Part shown: positions 19,513 through 28,517 of the stretch, one piece after another
Position numbering within the stretch: position 1 is the first letter of the stretch
Layout of the letters: each line of letters begins with the position of its first letter
Assembly (NCBI GenBank): GCA_012103075.1
Contig: JAAVLQ010000001.1
Span: 2,456,001 to 2,520,000 of the forward strand
DNA length: 64,000 nucleotides
Reading direction: 5' to 3'
Source of the DNA: Brucella cytisi
GTDB taxonomy: Bacteria > Pseudomonadota > Alphaproteobacteria > Rhizobiales > Rhizobiaceae
The notes under the pieces: model-generated
Told to the model about the DNA's origin: nothing
The model's database searches: none
What the model saw: the letters and a program-made list of their open reading frames with translations, nothing else
Program-made: the position numbers and the translations under genes

Positions 19513-19991
19513 CGCCTGAAGAGGAAAAAAGCGGGCTTCATGCGACCACGCTTCAGGTTCAAGGCCGCGGTGTCATGATCATGGGGCGTTCCGGCGCGGG
19601 CAAGACCGAACTTGCGCTGACACTTGTGGAAAGAGCCCTCCTTCGTGGAGAGGTCGCTTCACTCGTCGCTGACGACCGCACATTGCTTCACGTCGAAAGC
19701 GGCAGGCTGATCGCCAGCGTTCCAGCCGCCCTTGCTGGTGGCGTGGAGATTCGCGGCGCGGGGCTTTTCAAGGTCGCTTTTGCGGAGGCCGCTCCGCTTT
19801 ATCTCGTCGTCCGGCTTGTGGATCGTGACGAGGCCGAACGCTATCCGAGCGGTGAAATGTGGGAATTCGAGGGCATCTCACTGCCCCGGCTTCTTTTGCC
19901 GGCTTTGTCGTCGAATGGCGATTCCAACGCGCTTTCGCGGGCCATCGAAGCCACCTTGTTCTATGAAAAATGGCCCTCCTCCGAGGGCTGA
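19509..19991 (+). CDS. hprK: HPr kinase/phosphorylase, short alphaproteobacterial form
   Basis: Phosphorylates HPr on a regulatory serine. At 160 residues it is only the kinase domain; the N-terminal domain of Firmicutes enzymes is absent, as usual in alphaproteobacteria. Walker A is GRSGAGKTELAL (residues about 26-37), with a conserved LVADDRTLLH segment and a YPSGEMWEFEGI region near the end. Translational overlap with chvG links it to the two-component operon. Intact. Confidence 0.93.
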   Translation: MTPEEEKSGLHATTLQVQGRGVMIMGRSGAGKTELALTLVERALLRGEVASLVADDRTLLHVESGRLIASVPAALAGGVEIRGAGLFKVAFAEAAPLYLVVRLVDRDEAERYPSGEMWEFEGISLPRLLLPALSSNGDSNALSRAIEATLFYEKWPSSEG

Positions 19992-20194
19992 AACAGGCTT
20001 CGTTACGAATCGGCTAATATTTCACAGCGCTGCGGCATTTTGCTTTTTAGTGGTAGCGTGGAAATTTTTCACTTGCTATCAAGATTTGCGCTGCCAAGAT
20101 GCACAACTCGCCGGCGCTTTTCCGGCGTGGTTTCAGTGCCATCTGACACTCTGGCGGGGTGATGCGGCGGGCACGCGACGGGAGCTTTTATAGT

Positions 20195-20584
20195 ATGATC
20201 GGACTCGTGCTTGTCACGCACGGAAGGTTGGCCGAAGAGTTTTTGCATGCTGTTGAGCATGTAGTCGGGCCGCAAGACAATTTCGAGACCGTTTGCATCG
20301 GTGCCGAAGACGATATGGAACAGCGTCGGCGGGATATCGTTGATGCGGTGGAACGCGCCGATAATGGCAGCGGGGTCATCATCCTGACCGATATGTTCGG
20401 TGGTACACCGTCCAATCTCGCCATTTCCGTCATGAAGGAAGGCAAGGTCGAAGTCATCGCAGGTGTCAATCTGCCGATGCTTATCAAGCTGTCGAGCGTC
20501 CGCATCGGGGGCGACATCAAGACAGCCCTGCGTGAGGCGCAGGATGCGGGGCGCAAATATATCAATGTTGCGAGCCGGTCCTGA
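20195..20584 (+). CDS. PTS EIIA component, mannose family
   Basis: Phosphocarrier EIIA of the mannose superfamily, 129 residues. Phosphorylatable His9 is in LVLVTHGRLAEEF, and the second conserved motif is LTDMFGGTPSNLA. No EIIB or EIIC genes are nearby, so this is a regulatory rather than a sugar-transporting PTS. ATG 20195 is chosen because the family start is MIGLVLVTHG. It sits between hprK and HPr. Confidence 0.93.
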   Translation: MIGLVLVTHGRLAEEFLHAVEHVVGPQDNFETVCIGAEDDMEQRRRDIVDAVERADNGSGVIILTDMFGGTPSNLAISVMKEGKVEVIAGVNLPMLIKLSSVRIGGDIKTALREAQDAGRKYINVASRS

Positions 20585-20598
20585 CAGGAAAGTAATTC

Positions 20599-20913
20599 AT
20601 GCACTCCAGCGTGCCCGTTACCGGTGAATACGAACCCGAAACTGCAGTTTCCCGATCCTTCGAGATCATCAACAAGCGCGGACTTCATGCCCGCGCTTCG
20701 GCCAAGTTCGTGCAGCTGGTCGATGGTTACAATGCGCATGTCCGCGTGAGCAAGGACGGCATGACCGTTGGCGGCACCTCGATCATGGGACTGATGATGC
20801 TCGCCGCGTCACCCGGCTGCTGCATCGACGTTAGTGCCTCCGGTGAACAGGCCGATGCCGTGTTGGAAGCCTTGCAGACACTCATCGCCGACAAGTTCGG
20901 CGAAGAATGCTGA
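20599..20913 (+). CDS. ptsH: Phosphocarrier protein HPr
   Basis: 104-residue HPr with a 20-residue N-terminal extension. Phospho-His is His30 in NKRGLHARASAKF. The regulatory Ser61 is in GGTSIMGLMMLA, the site expected to be phosphorylated by the neighbouring HprK. Its stop overlaps the next gene's start. Intact. Confidence 0.95.
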   Translation: MHSSVPVTGEYEPETAVSRSFEIINKRGLHARASAKFVQLVDGYNAHVRVSKDGMTVGGTSIMGLMMLAASPGCCIDVSASGEQADAVLEALQTLIADKFGEEC

Positions 20914-21742
20914 AGAACAAGACTGTGGCCGCCGTGGATGGTCTCAACGATCCGGTGGCCGTTTTTGATGCAGGGATCGGCAGTTATGCTCTGGTTGAAC
21001 TGATCAGGCGCAGCCAGCCGCAGCGCGACATCATCTATTTTGCTGATCGGGCCAGTTTCCCCTATGGCGCCAAAAGCCGCGATCAGCTGCTTTCCATCAT
21101 GCGCAGCACGATCCAATACCTCACAAGCCTTGGCGCTCAAACAATTGTCCTTGCTTCCAATGCGCCCTCGATCATGGTCCTCGACACATTGAAAAGCGAG
21201 TTCGCCGTACCGGTTTACGGTGTGGCACCGCCGGTACGCACTGCCCTTGCGACGAGCCACAGCGGCAAGGTTGCCGTTATGGGGGTGCGTTCGATGATCG
21301 AGAGCGAAGAACTTGCAGATTTTGTTCGAACACAGACCGATAACCCGGTGATGTCGCTCTGATCAACGCGTCTGCGATGGTGGAGCTGGTGGAAAATGGC
21401 GCTTTTCTTCGACAACCGGATGAGACCGCGCAAAAGGTCGCCGCATTCTGCGATGACATTGCTGCCAGCTACCCTCTCATCGACACGCTGACACTTTCCA
21501 GCACCCATCTGCCATGGCTCAGACCGTTTTTCGAAACGGCCCGTCCCGGCTGGCAGTTTCTTGATCCGGCGGATGACGTGATCGCTGCACTCCCGCAACC
21601 CGAAGGCGGCTCTGGTTGCACAGTTGCCCTTGTCACGGAAAGCGAAGCCTATCCCGTTGCCGAGTTTCGCCACATGCTCGAAATATTACAGGTCGACCTT
21701 CCTTTGAGGGTCATCGATCCCGTATTCGACAAACCCGCCTGA
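20907..21742 (+). CDS. Asp/Glu racemase-fold protein lacking catalytic cysteines (one frameshift)
   Basis: MurI-like fold of about 278 residues. Recognisable landmarks are VAVFDAGIGSYALVELI and IIYFADRASFPYGAKS (MurI has a DxxxxPYG equivalent). The positions of the two catalytic Cys read ASNAPSI (MurI: CNTAS) and SSTHLPWL (MurI: CTHYP), so both Cys are absent. Racemase activity is therefore unlikely. One missing C at 21344-21346 splits the gene. Restoring it gives NPGDVALINASAMVELV. It starts inside the end of the HPr gene, so it is probably co-translated with the PTS genes. Confidence 0.8.
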
Positions 21743-21750
21743 TATGCACG

Positions 21751-21768
21751 TATAAAGATTTCTTTATA
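21751..21768 (+). promoter_or_regulatory. Candidate SahR-type operator upstream of ahcY
   Basis: TATAAAGA-TT-TCTTTATA, 8-bp perfect arms with a 2-base spacer, about 150 bp before the ahcY start. A palindrome of this type is, from memory, associated with ArsR-family SahR control of methionine-cycle genes in alphaproteobacteria; this was not checked. Confidence 0.5.
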
Positions 21769-21914
21769 TTGCGTTGTGCTTCTGGCTGCGATCTGCTAGT
21801 CAAGGCGGCAGCCGGAGCGCTTTCCCGTGTGGAAAGCCGCCCCATATTGGAATGCAATCCCGGCCGCTGATTACATCTTTATCGAGCTGGAACTGCCTTT
21901 TGTTGGAGCACGCG

Positions 21915-23315
21915 ATGACCGCAAGCCAAGATTTTGTCGTCAAGGATCTTAGCCCCGCCGATTGGGGCCGCAAGGAACTCGATATCGCAGAAACCGAAAT
22001 GCCGGGCCTGATGGCCGCCCGCGAGGAATTCGGCAAGTCGCAGCCGCTGAAGGGCGCACGCATTTCCGGATCGCTGCATATGACGATCCAGACCGGCGTT
22101 CTGATCGAAACTCTGCAGGCGCTGGGCGCTGAGGTCCGCTGGGCCTCCTGCAACATTTTCTCGACGCAGGATCATGCGGCTGCCGCGATTGCCGCCACTG
22201 GCACGCCGGTTTTCGCCATCAAGGGCGAAACCCTTGAAGAATACTGGACCTATACCGACCAGATATTCCAGTGGCCGGACGGCGAACCGTCCAATATGAT
22301 CCTCGACGATGGCGGTGACGCCACCATGTACATCCTCATCGGTGCGCGCGCCGAAGCAGGCGAGGACGTTCTGTCGAACCCCGGTTCGGAAGAAGAGGAA
22401 GTGCTTTTCGCGCAGATCAAGAAGCGTATGGCTGCGACGCCGGGCTTCTTCACGCGCCAGCGCGACGCCATCAAGGGCGTGACGGAAGAAACCACCACCG
22501 GCGTCAACCGTCTTTACCAGCTGCAGAAGAAGGGCCTCCTGCCCTTCCCGGCCATCAACGTCAATGACAGCGTCACCAAGTCGAAATTCGACAACAAGTA
22601 CGGCTGCAAGGAATCGCTCGTCGACGGCATTCGTCGCGGCACCGATGTCATGATGGCTGGCAAGGTTGCCGTCGTGTGCGGTTATGGCGATGTCGGCAAA
22701 GGCTCCGCCCAGTCGCTCGCCGGCGCAGGCGCACGCGTGAAGGTTACCGAAGTCGATCCGATCTGCGCACTTCAGGCTGCAATGGATGGTTTCGAAGTCG
22801 TAACCCTCGACGATGCCGCTTCTACAGCCGATATCATCGTGACCACGACCGGCAACAAGGACGTGATCACCATCGACCATATGCGCAAGTTCAAGGACAT
22901 GGCGATCGTCGGTAATATCGGTCACTTCGACAACGAAATTCAGGTGGCGGCACTCCGCAACCTGAAATGGACCAATGTCAAGCCGCAGGTCGACCTGATC
23001 GAATTCCCGGACGGCAAGCGCATCATCCTGCTTTCCGAAGGTCGCCTGCTCAATCTGGGCAATGCAACCGGCCATCCGAGCTTCGTCATGTCGGCTTCGT
23101 TCACCAATCAGGTTCTGGGCCAGATCGAGCTCTTTACCCGCACCGACGCCTACAAGAATGAAGTCTATGTGCTGCCGAAACATCTCGACGAGAAGGTCGC
23201 ACGCCTACATCTCGACAAGCTCGGTGCCAAGCTGACTGTGCTTTCTGAGGAACAGGCTGCCTATATCGGGGTCACTCCACAGGGCCCGTTCAAGTCGGAA
23301 CACTACAGGTATTAA
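21915..23315 (+). CDS. ahcY: S-adenosylhomocysteine hydrolase
   Basis: Hydrolyses S-adenosylhomocysteine to adenosine and homocysteine. At 466 residues it is intact. It shows the substrate-binding [17 protein letters not shown] segment (here [19 protein letters not shown]), [19 protein letters not shown] and the NAD loop [12 protein letters not shown]. It ends with the conserved KSEHYRY. ATG 21915 ([11 protein letters not shown]) is the family start; an upstream in-frame extension is not conserved-looking. A strong terminator follows. Confidence 0.97.
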   Translation: MTASQDFVVKDLSPADWGRKELDIAETEMPGLMAAREEFGKSQPLKGARISGSLHMTIQTGVLIETLQALGAEVRWASCNIFSTQDHAAAAIAATGTPVFAIKGETLEEYWTYTDQIFQWPDGEPSNMILDDGGDATMYILIGARAEAGEDVLSNPGSEEEEVLFAQIKKRMAATPGFFTRQRDAIKGVTEETTTGVNRLYQLQKKGLLPFPAINVNDSVTKSKFDNKYGCKESLVDGIRRGTDVMMAGKVAVVCGYGDVGKGSAQSLAGAGARVKVTEVDPICALQAAMDGFEVVTLDDAASTADIIVTTTGNKDVITIDHMRKFKDMAIVGNIGHFDNEIQVAALRNLKWTNVKPQVDLIEFPDGKRIILLSEGRLLNLGNATGHPSFVMSASFTNQVLGQIELFTRTDAYKNEVYVLPKHLDEKVARLHLDKLGAKLTVLSEEQAAYIGVTPQGPFKSEHYRY

Positions 23316-23345
23316 CCATACGTTAAGTATTGCACTACATGTTGA

Positions 23346-23381
23346 GACCGGGCGGTTGACAAACCGCCCGGTCTTTCTTTT
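23346..23381 (+). terminator. Terminator of ahcY
   Basis: GACCGGGCGGTT-GACA-AACCGCCCGGTC followed by TTTCTTTT: a 12-bp perfect stem and a T-rich tail, 30 bp after the stop. Confidence 0.93.
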
Positions 23382-23775
23382 GCGTGCAAGATGCTTCACG
23401 TGGATTCGCCGGAAGGGTATTGTGTAGGCGAATCAAGGTGTTTGAGCGGGTGTTTGCGTTGTGCGTTTTTGCCGGTTGTGGCGGGAAGCGAGAGGACGAT
23501 TCATCCCCAGAATACCTCAAACGGGTTGACCTTCGTGCACTGTGGCGGCGTGCGTATGGTCGGGCTTTGATGTGTATTGAAGTGTTTTAGTACGGCCAGT
23601 CTGCCTTCGTGGCGGTTTTCATGGCCGGGTGGCGGAGAAAAGGACAACATGCCAGATTTCGGCGCAATGGGGATTTTGCGGAATGTTTCCGCAATCGTTA
23701 CTGGCAGGCAATGGCTTCCTGCCGCCCATGTTGCAAAGCCGTTCGCATGGCTTGCTCCGAAAAAAAAAAGCCCTG
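23382..23775. other. Gene-free stretch between ahcY terminator and divL
   Basis: No convincing coding region. It contains a hairpin GATTCGCC/GGCGAATC (23403-23430) and a 9-A run at 23761-23769. The divL promoter should lie here. Open frames exist from 23577 and 23629 that run toward divL; one of them could extend the DivL N-terminus if the A run has a wrong length. Confidence 0.4.
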
Positions 23776-26229
23776 ATGAAGGCTTCCGTTTCTCTTTCGA
23801 CGCTTTTCGCCGCCATGCCTGCCTTCGCACAGGGCGCGGAATCGGCGCGTATCGCCCTGCCCTTCGGCGGCGGCAGTATCGGCGCTTTCGAGGTTATCCA
23901 GTTTTCCATGTTCCTAGGCGTGATGGGCGCAGCGCTACTTTCTGCGGGCTGGCTGATCCGCGAACGATCGCGCGTTGCCGCAGAAAACAAGGAACTGCGT
24001 TCCAAATTCGCCGACCTCAATCTGGTCGCCCAGCGCAATGAAGCCCTGCTTAACCTCAAGGATCAGCGCATCGTGGTCTGGGATGGCCATAGCACGCGCG
24101 CTGAAGTCGTCGGACTGTTGCCAGACGATAGTGCGGCCCCGCAGGATCGCTCCACCTTTCTGGCATTTGGCCGCTGGTTGCGCCCGCAATCGGTCGTGGC
24201 GCTTGAGCGCGCCATTGGAATGCTACGCGAACAGGCACGGTCTTTCGATCTCACGGTTGAAACTGTCAACGGCACTCTGCTCGACGTGCGCGGACGCACA
24301 TCGGGGGCTTTGCTGTTGCCCGGTTCCTCAGCCTGCAGGGCGTGCAGGCGGAACGCGCGGCACTGCAGGCGCAGAACCGTGAATTTTCCGAACGTATCGA
24401 GCTTTTCCGGCGTCTTCTCGACCGGATCGACCAGCCGGTATGGACCCGCGACGCCGGTGGTCGCGTCGAATGGGTCAATGCCGCCTATGCGCAGGCAGTC
24501 GATATGGCGAATGCGAGCCGGGTCATTTCAGAAGGGCGCGAGCTTTTCGGTGCGCAGGCACGCCAGCGACTGGAGCGTGATCGCTTTGCCGAGCCTGTCC
24601 TGCAGGAACAGCTGACGGCTGTGGTGCATGGTGATCGCCGTTTGTTCAACGTGACGGATGTGAGTGCTGAAACGGGTTCTGTCGGCCTCGGTTTCGACCA
24701 GACCGAAGTACAGGCGGTGCGGGAAGAACTGAACCGCACCATGAAGAGCCATGCCGAAACGCTCGACCAGCTTTCGACTGCTGTGGCGATTTTCGATCCC
24801 GAGATGAAGCTGCAATTCTTCAATCAGGCTTTTGCCAAGCTTTGGTCACTTGATACGGCTTGGCTGGAATCGCAGCCGAGCAATACGCTGATCCTCGACC
24901 GCCTGCGTTCGGAAGGCAAACTTCCAGAGCAGCCGGAATGGCGCAAATGGAAGGATTCGGTGCTTTCTGCCTATCGCGCAGTCGAGCCGCAGGAACATAT
25001 GTGGCATCTGCCGGATACGCGGACGATGCGCGTTGTCGCCAATCCGCATCCACAAGGTGGTGTGACACGGTTCTTCGAGAACATGACCGAGAAGTTCGAG
25101 CTCGAAGGCCGTTACAACACGCTCATCAAGGTGCAGGGTGAAACGCTCGACCATCTGGCGGAAGCCGTGGCGGTGTTCGGCTCTGATGGCCGCATCCGGC
25201 TTTCCAACCCGTCCTTCGCCGATCTTTGGGCGCTGCCGATGCCGCTCATTGTCGAAGGCACGCATATTTCGTCGATTGCCAAGATTTTGCGGCGAGCGCG
25301 GCGGCAACGGATTGTGGGATGATTTCGTCTCCACCGTCACTGGCTTTCTCGATACGCGTGACGGGCGCATGGGACAGGTGGAGCTGGACGACGGCACTAT
25401 TCTTTCCTTCGCCGTGGTGCCACTGCCGAAGGGCCAGACCATGCTGACCTTCATCGACGTCACCGACACCGTGCGCGTCGAACGGGCGCTGAAGGAAAAA
25501 AAACGAGGCGCTGGAACTGGCCGACCAGATCAAGAACGATTTCGTCCAGCACGTTTCCTACGAACTGCGTTCGCCACTCACAAACATCATCGGCTTTACC
25601 GAGCTATTGCAGACACCGGCTTTCGGGTCGCTCAACGAGCGCCAGATCGAATATCTCGACCATATCAGCACGTCGTCATCGGTATTGCTGACCATCGTCA
25701 ATGATATTCTTGATCTCGCAACGGTCGATGCAGGCATCATGGAATTGGAGGTTGGTGAGGTTTCCGTCGTGGAAGCGATTTCCGCTGCCGCCTCCCGTGT
25801 CGGCGAGCGTATGCGCGACCACGATATCGGGCTCGACATCGACATTGCCGACGACGTGGATGTATTCAAGGCCGATGCAAACCGCGTCCGTCAGGTACTT
25901 TTCAACCTCCTGTCCAACGCCACCAACTATGCGCCGGAAGGCTCCAGCATCCAGCTGCAGGTGGCGCGCGAGGGGTCGGAAGTGGTCTTTGCCGTCCACG
26001 ATGACGGTCCCGGCATGCCCGGAGAAGTGCTCGACACGGTTTTCAAACGCTTCCAGTCCTATCCGAATGGGGGCGCCGTCGTGGTGCCGGCCTCGGACTT
26101 GCCATCGTCAAGAGCTTTGTCGAGCTGCATGGCGGGTCGGTCGATATCGATACGGGTTCCGGTCGTGGAACAACGGTCATTTGCCGTTTTCCGTCGGAAA
26201 CACGTAGCTTCCGCGTCGCTGCCGAATAA
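23776..26229 (+). CDS. divL: DivL-type PAS sensor kinase with Tyr at the phospho-acceptor position (four frameshifts)
   Basis: Membrane-anchored kinase-like protein of about 815 residues. An N-terminal hydrophobic part (MKASVSLSTLFAAMPAFA, then FSMFLGVMGAALLSAGWLI) is followed by PAS-like regions. Then comes a DHp helix reading FVQHVSYELRSPLTN, with Tyr where histidine kinases have His, as in Caulobacter DivL. The ATPase part keeps the N box (LFNLLSNATNYAP) and G boxes (VHDDGPGMPG, RGAGLGLAIVKSF). Shifts: missing C 24319-24321, extra T 25285-25288, extra A in the 8-A run 25496-25503, missing G 26069-26073. DivL controls CckA-CtrA cell-cycle signalling. The start is uncertain. Confidence 0.82.
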
Positions 26230-26244
26230 GGTAAAAGGGTGCCC

Positions 26245-27776
26245 ATGAGCGCCTCACAATCCAGTATCAGCTATTTCTTGCCCGACGAAGCTGCAACACA
26301 GCGTTTCGGCGAGGATTTCGCCCTCGCCCTGCAGAAGGGCGATCTTGTCACGCTTTCCGGCGATCTGGGGGCGGGAAAATCCTCGCTTGCCCGCGCTATC
26401 ATCCGGGCAATTGCTGATGATGAGGGGCTGGACGTCCCAAGCCCGACTTTCACGCTGGTGCAAAGCTACGAGGCCCTGCGCATTGCTGTTGCCCATGCCG
26501 ATCTTTACCGTATTTCACACGGTGAAGAACTGGATGAGTTGGGACTGCCGGAGTTCCGGAAGATGGCGTGGTGCTGGCCGAATGGCCGGAGCAGAGCGAG
26601 GGTTTCCTGCCTGAACCGTCTTTTGCCGTCACGCTGAGCCACGAAGGGGCAGGGCGACGTATTAGCGTGTCGGGACCAGTGGCTGCGATCCAGCGGCTGG
26701 AACGCAGCCATGCGATACGCGCATTTCTGGACCTCCATGGCCGCGCCGATGCAACGCGCCGCTATTTGCAGGGCGATGCGTCACCACGCAAATACGAGAC
26801 GATCCGCACGGCTGCCCACGGCGTCGAGATTTTGATGAATGCGCCGCAGATGCCCTATGATCCGCCGCTGCGCGCGACGGAAAAACCTATCGGCAGATTG
26901 CGCATCTTGCGGAAAACATCCTTGCCTTTGCAGCCATTGATAGGCTTCTGGCAGGGCAGGACTTCCGTGTGCCGCAAATGCGTGCCGCCAATCTCGATGC
27001 CGGGTTCCTTATTCTTGAGAACCTCGGGACCGAGGGTGTGCGGGCATCGTTCGGTGAACCTGTCGCCGAACGCTATGAGGCCGCCGGACGCTTTCTGGCG
27101 CATCTGCATGGCGTTGCGTGGTCTGACCATGCACCTGTGGCGGGGCATCCCGACCACATCATCGCCGGTTTCGACCGTGATGCGATGATGATCGAGGTTA
27201 GCCTCATCGGCCAGTGGTACGCGCCGCGCATGATGGGAAGGCAACTTACAGACGCAGAAAAGCAAGCTTACGAAGCCGCATGGGACCACGTGATCGCCGA
27301 CATTGCCGATGTTGAGAAGAGCCTGCTCTTGCGCGACTATCATTCGCCCAACCTGTTCTGGTTTCCAGAAGCGGAAGGCAAGGACAAGATCGGTGTCATC
27401 GATTTTCAGGATGCGATGATTGGACCGGCGGCCTATGACGTGGCTTCGCTGGCCCTCGATGCGCGTGTGACGATTTCGCCGGAGCTGGAACAGGCTGTGG
27501 TCGCCGCCTATTGCGATGAGCGTTGTGCGCTCGGACATGCGTTCGACGAGGCTTTGTTCCGCAAGGCCTATGCGGCCATGGGCGCACAGCGTAACGCCAA
27601 GCTGCTCGGTCTTTTTCGTGCGGCTCGATGAGCGTGATGGTAAGCCGGATTATCTAAAACATCTGCCACGCATTCATGACTATCTCGGGCGTGTGCTGAA
27701 GCATTCGGTCATGGCGCCAGTGGCGGCGTGGTTTGAGGAATTGGGATTGATGCAGCAGGAAGAGGCCGCGCAATGA
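26245..27776 (+). CDS. tsaE: TsaE / aminoglycoside-type sugar kinase (AmgK-like) fusion (three frameshifts)
   Basis: Two domains in one ORF. Residues 1-150 are TsaE, the ATPase needed for tRNA t6A37 modification (SGDLGAGKSSLARAII, PSPTFTLVQSYE, HADLYR). The rest is a phosphotransferase of the AmgK type (LLRDYHSPNLFW catalytic loop, GVIDFQDAMIGPAAYDVASL metal site). In Pseudomonas AmgK phosphorylates MurNAc/GlcNAc in peptidoglycan recycling. Shifts: missing G near 26558, missing A 26881-26885, extra T 27612-27616. The stop overlaps the murU start by 4 bp. GTG 26239 is an alternative start. Confidence 0.88.
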
Positions 27777-28504
27777 AAATGCCTGAAATGGTCCCGAAGA
27801 CGGCTATGGTTCTTGCCGCCGGACTTGGCAAGCGCATGCGTCCCATCACCGAAACCATTCCTAAACCGCTGGTCAAGGTGGCGGGCAAGCCCTTGATCGA
27901 CTGGGGGCTCGATGCGGCGGCGCAGGCAGGCATCGGCACGGCAATCGTCAATGTGCACTATTTAGCCGACCAACTGGAAGCGCATCTTCGTGACCGCAAC
28001 GATCTTGAGATCGTGATTTCGGATGAACGCGAAATGCTGCTCGATTCCGCTGGCGGCATCGTGAAGGCGCTGCCGATACTCGGAACAGAACCGTTTGTCA
28101 TATTGAATGCCGACACATTCTGGGTAGGCGACGAGAAAGCTCCTAATCTGTTGGCGCTCGCTGACGCTTGGAATGCCGACCGAATGGATATTCTCCTGAT
28201 GACGGCACGTCTCGATCAGGAAACGGGTTATGAAGGCAAGGGCGATTTCGTTGCCGACGAAAACGGGCATCTTCGCCGCGCACGGGACATTTCCGGCGAG
28301 CCGGTGATCTATGCGGGAGCAGGGATCATCCATCCTCGTATCTTCGCTGGCGCGGAGCTGGGTGTGTCCTCACTCAACCGCTATTTCGACGAAGCGATTG
28401 CAGCCGGTCGCCTTTATGGTATGCCAATGACCGGACATTGGCTGACCGTCGGAACTCCGGACGCGATCGGCGAGGCGGAGGCAGCGCTTACCGCATTTGC
28501 ATGA
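27773..28504 (+). CDS. murU: Nucleotidyltransferase, MurU-like
   Basis: Sugar-1-phosphate nucleotidyltransferase of 243 residues. The signature is MVLAAGLGKRMRPITETIPKPLVKVAGKPLI, given here in parts: AAGLGKRMRP at about 15-24 and PKPLVKVAGKPL at 29-40. Asp in ILNADTFW binds metal. Following an AmgK-like kinase domain in the same operon, it fits MurU, which makes UDP-MurNAc from MurNAc-1-P and bypasses de novo synthesis. Substrate is inferred from context. Intact. Confidence 0.85.
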   Translation: MKMPEMVPKTAMVLAAGLGKRMRPITETIPKPLVKVAGKPLIDWGLDAAAQAGIGTAIVNVHYLADQLEAHLRDRNDLEIVISDEREMLLDSAGGIVKALPILGTEPFVILNADTFWVGDEKAPNLLALADAWNADRMDILLMTARLDQETGYEGKGDFVADENGHLRRARDISGEPVIYAGAGIIHPRIFAGAELGVSSLNRYFDEAIAAGRLYGMPMTGHWLTVGTPDAIGEAEAALTAFA

Positions 28505-28517
28505 GGAGGTAGAACGC

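Noticed and set aside
21743..21914. SAM or SAH riboswitch before ahcY
   Set aside because: No recognisable riboswitch core; only a DNA palindrome is clear.
21879..23183. 434-aa ORF antisense to ahcY
   Set aside because: Shadow frame of a highly GC-biased conserved gene; no domain seen.
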